Below, one piece after another: positions 8,661 through 17,612 of a stretch of 37,877 nt of DNA. The position numbers were made by a program, and so were the translations under genes. The DNA lies in assembly GCA_003164755.1 (NCBI GenBank), contig PLUB01000034.1:1-37877 (forward strand), in the 5' to 3' direction. The stretch comes from Methanosarcina sp. (GTDB lineage Archaea > Halobacteriota > Methanosarcinia > Methanosarcinales > Methanosarcinaceae). The notes under the pieces are model-generated. The model made no database searches. It had not been told where the DNA came from and worked only from the letters and a program-made list of their open reading frames with translations. How positions within the stretch are numbered: position 1 is the stretch's first letter; each line of letters starts with the position of its first letter.

Positions 8661-9585
8661 ATATTATATATTATTTAGCTTTCTTCTACACGCGGGCGGG
8701 ATTTAGACTGGCATATCAAATAAGAGCCATTCTCAGCCACTCGGTGATATTTTTGAATAATATCATGCTAGGCCCCCATATAACTTCTAATAAAAGTCCC
8801 ACCAGTGACCCAGAAATGTCATTGTTTAGACCAAACGGAATCACCATGATTTTGTTGATAGAGCACGGTAAGTGCCCACGAGATATTTTTTTCATATAAT
8901 TTTTATTCCTTTTAAATAATATAAATCCGGTGTTGATAATCTACAAAAAACCTGATAAAACGTGACTTATGATAATATATAAAGTAAAAAATGATCGATT
9001 GTGGGGCGATTTAAGGCATTTTTGAGTGAACTCGGGTTATCACTCCGGATTAATTATAAGCCTGTTATAGGGGCTGAGATTTAGTCATTCATTAATTATC
9101 GGGGGAAAGTTCTCATCTATTATAATTCCTGAAAATCAGGGTCAAATAATGTAAATGCTAATTATCTTAGGTGAGTACATTATATTCTCAAAAGTATATA
9201 TTTGGATAAATTTAATTGTAATTGTGTATACTTCCCCGTATAATCAAGTAGATAAGTGACCGAGCTGAAGGTATTTCTACCCACAGTTTCTAATATCACC
9301 TTCTTGACATCTAAGATCAACCTGACCATTTAAATTAATAAAAAAAACCAAGTATTGATGACTTGGGACCAGGAAGTAGTTATTATTTATATGTTTGATG
9401 ACAAAATTAAGATGAAGCAAGCAGTAGATTTTATAGTTTAGGTCATTATTGACGTTGCATTTTTGAGTATCTGGGTAGGCATATTTGCTTTGTTTCTTTT
9501 CGTGAAATGGACTTAAAATAGGCACTAGAGAGATTAAACAAGTTCAAAGCAGTGATAAACTAAAAGTCAGCCCACCGGAATTTGT
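8661..9585. other. intergenic stretch, no gene supported
   Basis: Open frames here are short or low-complexity; an 82-codon minus frame at 9277-9525 has no coding character that I trust. The CTCCGGATTAATTA string at 9044-9057 resembles half of the dyad at 13336-13349. I see nothing else I can name. Confidence 0.4.
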
Positions 9586-9723
9586 TCAATTAATCTTATG
9601 AAGGCGACTATCACGAATGTTTTTCGCTAGCTGAATAATTGGCTCTTCTGAAATATAATTTTCAACCCACGAGAGTCTTTGAATTTGAGATTTAACAGAC
9701 AAAAATGCCTGTTGCCAATCGGC
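9586..9723 (-). pseudogene. C-terminal coding fragment, unrecognised
   Basis: Directly after a TAA, 45 codons read ADWQQAFLSVKSQIQRLSWV, ENYISEEPIIQLAKNIRDSR, LHKIN and end at TGA 9586. It has strongly coding-like, soluble helical composition. There is no start codon. It is probably the tail of a lost gene of the neighbouring mobile element. Confidence 0.35.
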
Positions 9724-9819
9724 TTAATTAAGTTAAATTATAATCATAAATAGAAAAATGTGATATTTAGGCTAAAACATTCATTGATATACACTTCTTA
9801 TTGCAAGTATGTCTTCCGC

Positions 9820-10122
9820 TATTATATTCCCAATAGTTCCCAATTATTCCCGCTATTTTCCCATTATATTCCCATTAAAAATAATATAAAAACAGTAACA
9901 AGGGGGTTAAAATTCATAAAAAAAGGGGGATTATGTTCCCAAAATTAAAAAAATGATATAGGATTTTTTAAAGTAATATCCTAAATATTAGAATGTCAAA
10001 AAATGTATTTTTTATTTTCTTTCTTGCATTTTTGGGGTTTTGGGAACAAACTGTCAAATGATTGCGTTTCAATGGGAAAATAATGGGACTCTTGTGGAAA
10101 ACAAGGGAAAATTTGGGAATAA
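9820..10122. other. candidate replication origin: two mirrored arrays of phased TTCCC boxes
   Basis: TTCCC starts at 9827, 9837, 9847, 9858 and 9869, spaced 10 or 11 bases. The mirror array carries GGGAA or one-base variants at 10074, 10085, about 10095, 10105 and 10115. Complemented, it aligns with the first over about 58 bases, and both end in CCCATTAT-TTCCCATT (one base between). The arrays are centred on 9973, within a very AT-rich stretch (TTTTTTAAAGTAATATCCTA at 9966). Single boxes also occur at 9936 and 10042. This resembles iterons flanking a DNA-unwinding element, next to a PrimPol/helicase gene. Origin function is inferred. Confidence 0.55.
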
Positions 10123-10148
10123 AATAATCAGTTGCCTTTGTACCCTGA

Positions 10149-11342
10149 TCAAGCATCCTTCAGGAAGATAAACTCCTTATCAAATAAGGACCAGAAATTA
10201 AACTTTGATGTATCTATGCTGAACTTAAGAGCCTTCTTTCCACTACTGCTTTTTAGCATATCTCCATCTCTCTCATATTTAGTATCTGTTTCTTCTTCCA
10301 TTCTTAATCCCTTAATCTTGTCAAGGAGTCCCCCAGCTTCTCGGTCTTTCCTGCCAACTAAGGCTCGTCTCACACTTTGATATCCAATGCCTGTGTAGCT
10401 TGATATATCATTAATTGTGCATTTCCCTTTACTTGATATATATTGAATTATCTGCCTCTCATTTTCGTTCATTTTTGTTACTGTGTTCTCTTTTTGAGCT
10501 TCAAATAACCTTTTTGCCCTTTCAAAGTCTTCAAGCTCAGATATTAGAGAGCTATCGCCGTCAAATGTTCTCTGCTTCCATTTAAAGGCAGCAAACCCCC
10601 GTACCATATCAAGGAACATTGGGAATATACGTGAATTACTGGTGTCCTGTAGGTCTATCCTGTCCACAAAGGGTATTTTAACCTTAAATGAATTTTGTTT
10701 AAGTTCCCTATACATTCGTCTACATATAAGTACTTCAATGTTCATTTCCTGCCCATTCTCACCGCTCGCAGCTTCGTGTTTCTGCGCATCAAATATCCTT
10801 TTTTTCTGCTCAGGACTACTGTCTGCATCAAAGGTGAGTTGACGATTTAGCAATTGATCTGACACAAAACTTTCCACACTTGTTAAGTACCAATTTATCC
10901 TGGGTGGGATTATCAAAGATATTTGTTTTTGATCTTTCACAGTTGTGTAGTAAGTTTCTTCCTGAAAATTCGTTGTAGCCTGTTTTATGACTTCTTCGAA
11001 TGCAGGGTCAGGATCCTTATCTTCCGAAAAAATAATGATACCAGGAACTAAATTCATATAATAAGCAGCTTTCGCACTTAATCCAGTTACACGTTTCCAT
11101 TTTTTAGGAATTAAATGTAAATGTGTTTTTATTCCATGTGACTTCCCAGAACCCGAAGTACCATTTACGGATATTTGCAAGCCTGCTGTATTACGGCAAC
11201 ACTTACAGGCTATTGATGCGCATATTGCTTCTTGTGTGTCCCGGTAACCTACATGTTTTTTTGCTATTGTGTTCAATATATAGTCTATCGGGTCGCCTTC
11301 TCTCAATACCCTGTCTGCTTCTTCCTCTGCCTGCTGGATAAT
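10149..11342 (-). pseudogene. P-loop replicative helicase-like part with C-terminal winged helix
   Basis: The open frame follows the TAA at 11343 in the same frame and reads IIQQAEEEADRVLREGDPID. The first possible start is TTG 11304-11306. Walker A is GTSGSGKSHG (about residue 50 from the TTG), followed by GIIIFSEDKDPDPAF, a likely Walker B region. The C-terminus holds a winged HTH: ENERQIIQYISSKGKCTIND, then ISSYTGIGYQSVRRALVG. It forms the ATPase half of a primase-helicase of an integrated plasmid or virus, together with 11343-12325. It might be translated separately, but the continuous frame suggests it was one polypeptide. The 3' side abuts the candidate origin. Confidence 0.65.
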
Positions 11343-11840
11343 TTATGGGCTAAGGTCCATTTCATCATAGTCTATGTTTAGGGGATTATCTTTTTGAATT
11401 TCTGGTTCAGTTTTCTTCTGGCGATCTATCTGTTTTTTCTGTCCTCTGAAAGTGCAATTATCACATTTTGAGTTATTGGCATCGGCAAATGTGATGCTTC
11501 CTAACTCTCTCCGGATAGTTTCACATTTCCAGGGCTCTTTTATTTTGCATCCGTCTGACCCCAGTTCATGATCACTTTGTGACCGGTTGTACTCATCTCT
11601 AAAAAGGTATTTACAGGCAAGGTGTAAAACTTCAGGGTCTGCACCATTTGCTTTCAGATCTGCCATGAGTGCCAGGGTTAACTGTCTACCTGTGCTGGTG
11701 TGCAAGTCCTTGATATCAGGGCCTTCTTGATGGCCCTTGAATTTTTCACGTAGACAGGGCTTGCACTTTTGCAAAATCACTTTTAACTTATTATTGGTTC
11801 CAAATAGGGCTGTAAGCCTGTTAATGAGTTCTTCAGGCAT
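11343..11840 (-). pseudogene. middle segment of primase-helicase
   Basis: This segment runs from EELINRLTALFGTNNKLKVI through CKPCLREKFKGHQEGPD, LALMADLKANGADPEVLHLA, then CKIKEPWKCETIRRELGSI and SKCDNCTFRGQKK, to DYDEMDLSP and TAA. The paired Cys motifs could form Fe-S or zinc sites, as in C-terminal domains of archaeal primases. It overlaps the PrimPol segment (11783-12325) in a different frame: a one-base change near 11855 (GGATCCTTGAAG) separates them. The TAA that ends it is in frame with the helicase part downstream. So this is the middle of one broken gene of roughly 720 codons. Confidence 0.6.
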
Positions 11841-12325
11841 TTTTGGTATATCTTCAAGGATCCTGTGATTTCCCGGTCAAAAGAGTAAGTACGTCCACTT
11901 TTATGCTTGCTTGGGGGTAGGACCGCATTATTACCATCCGTTAAAATTTCTATACCTAAATCATGATGCTTTTGAGCTTTCAGATCCACAGTATATTTAA
12001 AAAAGATATGGCTTCGGTCATTTGTTCTCTTTGACATCAGCCAATTATCTATATTTAATCCGGCTGTGAGTTCGGTCCATATTGCGGGGTTCCAGTCGTC
12101 CACATCGATTAGGGTCAAACCTGATCTTTTTCCGCATTGCAAGCCAATGTTTGCATTATCAAAGTAAGAGCTCCTACTATATCCCCAATATTTTTCTATC
12201 TCTGTTTCTGTAAGATATTTTAAGAAACAACGTTTTAATAAGCAAGCAGTTTCAGAAAAAACAATATCAAAAACATGTGAAAATTGGAAGGATAGATACA
12301 TAAAGTCAGATACATTCTCTAACAA
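11783..12325 (-). pseudogene. bifunctional primase/polymerase (PrimPol) N-terminal part
   Basis: The archaeo-eukaryotic primase/PrimPol core is visible: ANIGLQCGKRSGLTLIDVDD with the catalytic D-x-D (IDVDD), then SHIFFKYTVDL and GIEILTDGNNAVLPPSKHKS with the conserved Ser/His-Lys block, and GRTYSFDREITGSL. The first possible start is TTG 12323-12325; the leader before KYLTETEIEKYW is not typical and may be degraded. After GSLKIYQKCLK the frame is wrong, and the true continuation is read from about 11855 in the next segment. Such proteins start DNA synthesis for archaeal plasmids and viruses. Confidence 0.7.
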
Positions 12326-12362
12326 TGGGGCAACGTCTCGTTTATCTAATGATGTAGGTGAT

Positions 12363-12381
12363 TAGTGGACATGTCCTACTA
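12363..12381. repeat. short palindrome around GGACATGTCC
   Basis: GGACATGTCC (12367-12376) is a perfect 10-bp dyad with flanking TAGT/ACTA halves. It lies about 40 bases upstream of the PrimPol frame on its 5' side, so it may be an operator of the mobile element. Weak evidence. Confidence 0.35.
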
Positions 12382-12559
12382 TCAAAAAAGAGGATACTAT
12401 TTAAATCATTATTTCTTGATTATCCCAGGCTGCAATAATATACATAAATTTTTAATGTGTCAAAGCAAAAATCTGCTGTGTATTTTGCTCTGGTTTTGGA
12501 CTAAAACTTTATTGACTCTTATTTAGAAAAGCGAATTAATAATCCCTTGAATTTAATAA

Positions 12560-12583
12560 GGTGCTGATCATGGTGCTGATCAT
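12560..12583. repeat. perfect 12-bp tandem duplication
   Basis: GGTGCTGATCAT occurs twice head to tail. It sits at the border between the PrimPol remnant and the ModA remnant, so it could mark a junction or be a slippage product. Confidence 0.6.
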
Positions 12584-12618
12584 TACATTGCCAATTGGAT
12601 AGACTTTGAGATGACAGA

Positions 12619-13037
12619 ATTCTTGCAATAGTATGGATACGAAGCTGTTATCTGGCTAACTCTAAAATTCAAAAAATAAGCATTGGAAATCCTGATACTG
12701 TTCCAGTAGGAGGATATTCGCTTCTTGCACCTCTTAGGCTGGTTTGTGGAGTCAGCTGAAAAATGAAGCGGTACTTGCTGAAGATGTCAAACAGTTATTT
12801 GTATACGTGGAAAGAGGAGATAAGAATGCAGGTTTTGTATATAACCGTTGCAAAGACTGCACAACCCGGAACTATGACTATAGCCACCAATGTGCCTATC
12901 AGTACCCCATCAGCTATACAATAGCTGTAGTTTCTTCTTCTACGCACAAAGAAAAAGCTCAGAAGTTCCTTGATTTCATGACCAGGAAAGATGGACAAGA
13001 CATACTTAATGCATATGGTTTTGTTCCTCAATCTTGA
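12619..13037 (+). pseudogene. molybdate ABC transporter substrate-binding protein (ModA-like), fragment
   Basis: Pieces of a ModA/WtpA-type protein occur in order but in different frames: LAIV, then KISIGNPDTVPVGGYS at about 12682-12720, LWSQLKNEAVLAEDVKQLFV from 12744, YVERGDKNAGFVYN, then AKTAQPGTMTIATNVPIS in a shifted frame (12850-12910), and finally SYTIAVVSSSTHKEKAQKFL, DFMTRKDGQDILNAYGFVPQ to TGA. At least three frameshifts are needed, and the N-terminal half is missing. ModA binds molybdate or tungstate outside the cell for an ABC importer; no importer genes are nearby. Confidence 0.8.
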
Positions 13038-13535
13038 TAAAATGTAGGACTTACGCACTTTAGGTGCAAAATCAAGAATTATAGACTTTGTGAATAAAGT
13101 TTCATTCTCGATGGTTGAAGGTTTAATGCTATTAATTTTTCAGTTGAGTAAGTTCGATATGTGTAAATATTATCTGACTTGATAATATTTAATTACAGAT
13201 ATCCTGCCTTCCAAAAATCAGTTAATTGAGATTAATTTTGAAATGATATATGGATGGTTCTGTAAAAAACTACTTAAATCAGCTGCAAAATATTCCAAAT
13301 AAATGCATAAATATATATCAGGTTATTAGGTCAAATTAATCCGGATTAAATTAAGGATTTTTATAGAATCCAAATTCCTGTCATATCTGCAATCACTGAA
13401 AAACGCGATTAAAAGGATATCTTTGTATTTTCTTTAATTGTAAGGGTAGGATTCATTTTTTCAGAATTGATCAGTAACTCACGGACGTTACCCAAATTAC
13501 TTGCTGGATACAAATGGATATTAATATAACACTCA
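13038..13535. other. intergenic stretch
   Basis: A perfect 14-bp palindrome TTAATCCGGATTAA lies at 13336-13349, and a small GTAAC/GTTAC stem lies at about 13480-13497, just beyond the end of the minus-strand YnfA gene. I see no coding sequence. Confidence 0.4.
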
Positions 13536-13865
13536 TCAGCGCGGGATATAGAACATAACAAAAACCCCTGCTAGAGCAATTAACGCCCCTATAGTTTCAT
13601 ATTTATCAGGCTTTTTCTTATCGACAAGTACACCCCAGATAAGAGATGAAACGATGAAGACTCCTCCATATGCAGCATATACCCTGCCAAAATGTGCAGG
13701 CTGGAAGGTTGGAATGATGCCGTAAATCGCCAACGTTAAACCTCCAAGTAGTCCATAAGTTATTCCTTTATTTTCCCTTAACCACAACCATACAAGATAG
13801 CCTCCTCCTATTTCAAATAAAGCAGCCAGAAAGAACAGAGCGAGAGAAATTCCCAAATCAATCAT
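13536..13865 (-). CDS. YnfA/UPF0060 family membrane protein
   Basis: The 109 residues match the family's usual length. The N-terminal helix [20 protein letters not shown] carries the EIGGGY signature, followed by [39 protein letters not shown] and [18 protein letters not shown]. Four membrane helices are evident. The ATG overlaps the stop of the upstream gene (ATGA), so the two are one transcript. The family has a small-multidrug-resistance-like topology. An adjacent pair of different paralogues suggests a heterodimer, as in paired SMR proteins; the substrate is unknown. Confidence 0.88.
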   Translation of the reverse strand: MIDLGISLALFFLAALFEIGGGYLVWLWLRENKGITYGLLGGLTLAIYGIIPTFQPAHFGRVYAAYGGVFIVSSLIWGVLVDKKKPDKYETIGALIALAGVFVMFYIPR

Positions 13866-14219
13866 TGTGCTTCATCCTTCCTTGGCCAGTAATATATAAT
13901 TGAGACTCCTATGAGAATAATCAAGGCGCCTATGAGATCATATGTGTCCGGTAAGATTTTATCGAATACCCAGCCCCATAAAATAGACATGACAACAAAA
14001 ATGCCCCCATAAGTTGCATATATTCTGTGAAAATAAGAAGGCTGGAATGTCGGTACGATCCCGTACAGAAACAAAATGATTGCTCCTAAAAATGCAAATG
14101 TCAGTCCTCTTCCTTCTCGCAGCCATAACCAGATCGAATATCCTCCACCAATTTCCAAAATGCCTGCAAGGATGAACAGAAGAATTGTATATACAAAGCA
14201 CCTTTCTCTGGATAAGCAT
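13862..14219 (-). CDS. YnfA/UPF0060 family membrane protein, paralogue, possibly frameshifted at its start
   Basis: The family region is complete: [58 protein letters not shown] and [17 protein letters not shown]. The frame stays open upstream to ATG 14368, giving 168 residues, but those extra residues look non-coding. A start of normal length, ATG 14217-14219 (MLIQRKVL), lies in another frame and would join [10 protein letters not shown] if one T were removed from the CTTT-like run near 14195. So either this gene has a recent one-base insertion or it starts from an unseen codon. It is translationally coupled to the next gene by a 4-base overlap. Confidence 0.7.
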
Positions 14220-14368
14220 CTTGATTCAAGATTAATTTTCAAATTAATCAAGTATTGTTTTATCTCAAAATTATTTTGTCTTGAAAATTGGTTCATTTTT
14301 ACCATATATCCACAACCGCAAAAATATAACTCTGATTTATAGTAAATTCGTGAATTAATTACACTCAA

Positions 14369-14859
14369 TAAAATGAGTGATACTTTTAATGTAAGTGCAT
14401 ATGTTTTAATTACTAAAATATTTCACAACCACTGGTAACGTTGAAGAAGCAAAATGAAGAAATTACTAAAACAGTTTTTCCGTGTATTTAAGCACTTTAA
14501 GTGCTTCAATATTGCATTTAAGATCAAAAAATGAATTATTTGATGACAAAGATCTGTTTTTAAGATTTTTATGTATTAATTTTCATTATGAAGACTACGA
14601 TCTGAATTCGGCTAAGAAACAATTTCTAAAGGAACATATTCATTATAATTGTTTTTCTGCAACTTATAATTGTAAATAGAGAACGATTGCAGCATCATTT
14701 TAATATTAAAATATTTATTAACTGAATACTAATTAAGTGGGCTATTATCCTGAATTTTGTTTCTTAGTAGTCTATTCTATAAAATATCAGAGAGTTTTGA
14801 TTTTTTTCCTCCTATATAAATATCATTTTATAATATCTCATGATTTTTCTGTCGATAAA
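14369..14859. other. intergenic stretch
   Basis: AAGCACTT-T-AAGTGCTT at 14490-14506 is a perfect 8-bp-arm palindrome. A 65-codon plus frame at 14482-14679 has no coding character that I trust. Confidence 0.4.
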
Positions 14860-14986
14860 CACGGATGTACAATTTGTTTACCTGTTTGACAACTATTAAT
14901 TCATTTGAAGTTAGATTCATTTTTAAGCTACTGTTATATTGAGAAAATAGATGGCGTTTTTGTGTACGTCTGCGGAAAATGGGTTA
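14860..14986 (+). repeat. 127-bp dispersed repeat, copy A
   Basis: This aligns over its full length with 20109-20233, roughly three quarters or more identical, same orientation; shared strings include AAGTTAGATT, AAGCTACTG and AATAGATGGCGTT. Copy A reads KLDSFLSYCYIEKIDGVFVY and VCGKWVKR and copy B reads INSEATVIFRKIDGVLVHIW, so the repeat may be a coding relic. The two copies bracket PP2C, permease, PII and amt. Confidence 0.7.
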
Positions 14987-14996
14987 AAAGGGATTA

Positions 14997-15869
14997 TCAA
15001 GTTTCAGAATTCTTATTCAATAACTCGGGAACCCGATCTAGAATTGTTCGCCAAGAAAATGGCGAAGTATCTTGTTTTCCTATAGTTTCAACGCGAAATA
15101 TAATGGCAGTAATGTTATCTGGAGCCCCTGCCTTCAACGCAAGTCCAACCAATTTTTCACAGGCAGTATCGATGTTTTTTTCTTGCATAACGATTTCTAT
15201 TTCTTCATCACTAATCTCGGACCACAAGCCGTCACTGCAGAGTAGATAAGTATCATCAGGTAGGATTTGTTCACGTATTATATCTACATTTAGAACTGGC
15301 TCGCCACCTAACGAACGAGTAAGTTGATGGCGCCCAGGGTGCTGCTGAGCTTGTTTATGTGAGATTAGGTGTAAATGGAGCAAGTCATTAGCCATTGTAT
15401 GGTCCCTGGTCAATAATTTGATGCTGCTATTTCTTATTCTATAAAATCGACAGTCTCCTACGTGACCGATTGTCAATGCCCCTCTCTCTAGTGTTATGGC
15501 AGTTAATGTGGTCTGCATATTCTCAAATAATGTGGGCTGTGAATTGCCTGCAATGAATACTTCTTGATTCGCATGCCTTAAAGCCTGACTGACAAAATGG
15601 TTTGCTGCTTCTCCGTGCCAAGTAGTGAATTTGTCTTTAATGGCTTTCAAGGCTATTCTACTTGCAATAGCTCCACCTTTATGTCCGCCGAGTCCATCAG
15701 CAATAGCGAAAAGATAACGTGAAATAGATTTACCCTCCGTTTTTGCCTCGACGTTATGGGCGACATAATGGGCGTCCTCATTCTGTGAGCGCACCAAACC
15801 TTTGTGTGTTACAACCCGCCACTTCACAGTGACAGCAATAGGTATTGGAGTTTTATCTATCGATTTCAT
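14997..15869 (-). CDS. PP2C-type Ser/Thr protein phosphatase
   Basis: The 290-residue product carries the PPM/PP2C motifs in order: THKGLVRSQNEDAHYV (E31, D32), YLFAIADGLGGHKGGAIAS (D58, G59), GHVGDCRFYRIR (135-146), LCSDGLWSEISDEEI (D213) and AGAPDNITAII (D251, N252). The aspartates bind the two catalytic Mn/Mg ions. It is cytoplasmic, with no membrane segment. Its sequence is close to bacterial Stp/PrpC phosphatases. It lies downstream of the permease on the same strand, 153 bases apart with a hairpin between. It probably opposes a Hanks-type kinase; one is encoded at 23575-24555. Intact. Confidence 0.92.
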   Translation of the reverse strand: MKSIDKTPIPIAVTVKWRVVTHKGLVRSQNEDAHYVAHNVEAKTEGKSISRYLFAIADGLGGHKGGAIASRIALKAIKDKFTTWHGEAANHFVSQALRHANQEVFIAGNSQPTLFENMQTTLTAITLERGALTIGHVGDCRFYRIRNSSIKLLTRDHTMANDLLHLHLISHKQAQQHPGRHQLTRSLGGEPVLNVDIIREQILPDDTYLLCSDGLWSEISDEEIEIVMQEKNIDTACEKLVGLALKAGAPDNITAIIFRVETIGKQDTSPFSWRTILDRVPELLNKNSET

Positions 15870-15922
15870 TACGGTGTTATCTCCCAGTGCATCTACCTGT
15901 TATATCCACTAATTAAAAAATA

Positions 15923-15964
15923 AGAAAGAGAAAAGACCTATCCATTAAGAGGTTTTTTTCTCTT
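15923..15964 (-). terminator. hairpin with T/A-rich stem between permease and PP2C
   Basis: AGAGAAAAGACCT and AGGTTTTTTTCTCT pair over about 13 bases with one bulge around an eight-base loop. It lies just 3' of the permease on the shared strand. It could end or attenuate the permease transcript, or be a processing site upstream of the phosphatase. Confidence 0.4.
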
Positions 15965-16022
15965 CAGATTATTCCCCAATTTCTTTACTTGCATTTCTCC
16001 TGGATTCTATATTAATTTCTGC

Positions 16023-17612
16023 TTATTCATCAAGGGCAAGTTCTGATTTAGTCAGTTTAGAAGATTCCTGGGTCAACACTTTACTACCTTGCTGTCGTGT
16101 GTTAATTACAAACCAAACCACTCCGATGATAATCCATACTGCTACGATAATCAAGGCAATCATAGCATCATTTGCTGAAGTTCCACCGGCGCTAATGGCA
16201 AGATATACCACTGCCCCTAGCATTAGCAAATTAGCCAAGAAACCCAATAGTGGCACAATACGGTGTTTTAAGAAACTGGCATCAGAACGATGTAGAAATG
16301 CCCAGAAGCAAATGATGTTGGTCAATCCATAGAGTATGAAAGTACCCGTATTAGATGCTAAAGTGATTTGTGTCAGATTATCTACATTTAGGACTCCATA
16401 TGCACCGAAGGCTGCAGAAAATAACACTAGCACCCAAATACCCCAGTGTGGTGTGAGGAAACGGCCATGCAAAATACCCAGTAGTGAAGGTATCTCTCTA
16501 TCGCGACCCATGGAATATGTGATACGAACTCCGGTGTTAAGACAAGCTAGAGTTGTACCGACCAATGCCAGCACTACAGTTGCAGCCATAATCAAAACTA
16601 AAACTAATCCGGTCCCACCCAACATCTGGTCGCCTATAATCCGTATCATATCACCAATAGGAGCTCCAGATGCTCCAGCTGCAGCATAACCTGTAACTGT
16701 AGCTCCAGTTGTATCTACGCCAATTAATTGAGGACCGATAAAGTAGTTCGCAGCGAAATATTCGATTAGGTAGGCAAATAATCCCTGAATAAGCAGAGAC
16801 AAAATGATTGCTTTCTTAATGTCATGCTTTGGTTTGATTGCCTCTGCACCTAGCGCTGTAATCGATTCGAAACCTACCAGTAACAAAATGGCTATAGTCG
16901 ACTGGAAGAGCACATTTGTGAAGTTATGCGGAATTATTATGGAAGAGGCGGATTGTGTATAAGCCAGTTCAGGGTGTGCATGTCGGTATAGGATTGCCAA
17001 CGCTGAGAAACCAGCTAGTGAAGCTAGCTGGATTGCATTAATAATCATCGCTGTGAAAGTTGAGCCGCTAATTCCACGATAAGCTATGTAGCCATTTAAG
17101 AAGGCAAATAACGCCGCTACGAGAATTTGCTCCCACACTGCTAATGTGATTCCGAACAAGCCAACGATATACACAATCAGAGTAGCTGAAAATGCGATCA
17201 TTATACCTGGATAAATCCAGTAATAAAGATGCGATATCCAGCCTGTTAGAAACTTTGCAATTCGTGCCCACTGACGGTGACTAGCTTTTTCTTTCTCTAG
17301 AAAAGCAGCTTCAGCAAAATAATATGAGGAACCACTACCTGCTTTTGGGTAGATGTTTGAGAGCTCGGCATATGAGATTGCAGTTAATAAGGCTAAAATA
17401 AGAGCAGCAATCAATCCAGTCCACATCTCAGATGCAGTTGTCATAGATCCATTTGTCTGAGCTGCCTGTACCTGAAAGGTGGTCCACAAGAAAGCACCCG
17501 GGGCGATGAGTGCCATGGCATTTACCAAAAGGGATGTCAGGTTCAGCGTACGCTTCATCTTTACGGTCAATTTGCCATCTTCTGTTTGGTCACTATCCTG
17601 GGTATGATTCAT
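16023..17612 (-). CDS. APC-superfamily amino acid permease
   Basis: The 529-residue protein has about twelve hydrophobic segments. TM1 carries LLVNAMALIAPGAFLW, and TM2-3 is followed by AELSNIYPKAGSGSSYYFAE, the typical APC YPxAGSxY block. TM6 has LLLVGFESITALGAEAI, and later come GTTLACLNTGVRITYSMGRD and FLTPHWGIWVLVLFSAAFG. These motifs place it in the amino acid/polyamine/organocation group; the substrate cannot be told. GGAG lies upstream of ATG 17612. It probably shares a transcript with the PP2C gene, raising the chance that the phosphatase and kinase regulate uptake. The sequence looks bacterial in style, so transfer is possible. Confidence 0.88.
   Translation of the reverse strand: MNHTQDSDQTEDGKLTVKMKRTLNLTSLLVNAMALIAPGAFLWTTFQVQAAQTNGSMTTASEMWTGLIAALILALLTAISYAELSNIYPKAGSGSSYYFAEAAFLEKEKASHRQWARIAKFLTGWISHLYYWIYPGIMIAFSATLIVYIVGLFGITLAVWEQILVAALFAFLNGYIAYRGISGSTFTAMIINAIQLASLAGFSALAILYRHAHPELAYTQSASSIIIPHNFTNVLFQSTIAILLLVGFESITALGAEAIKPKHDIKKAIILSLLIQGLFAYLIEYFAANYFIGPQLIGVDTTGATVTGYAAAGASGAPIGDMIRIIGDQMLGGTGLVLVLIMAATVVLALVGTTLACLNTGVRITYSMGRDREIPSLLGILHGRFLTPHWGIWVLVLFSAAFGAYGVLNVDNLTQITLASNTGTFILYGLTNIICFWAFLHRSDASFLKHRIVPLLGFLANLLMLGAVVYLAISAGGTSANDAMIALIIVAVWIIIGVVWFVINTRQQGSKVLTQESSKLTKSELALDE

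Noticed and set aside
9277..9525. 82-codon minus-strand frame
   Set aside because: Composition is not coding-like, no ribosome site, and no motif; probably chance in AT-rich DNA.
13046..13080. TAGGACTTACGCACTTTAGGTG as an insertion-sequence end
   Set aside because: It looked like an IS terminus, but no partner inverted end or transposase piece was found nearby.
14482..14679. 65-codon plus-strand frame
   Set aside because: It begins inside a palindrome, has no ribosome site and no recognisable pattern.
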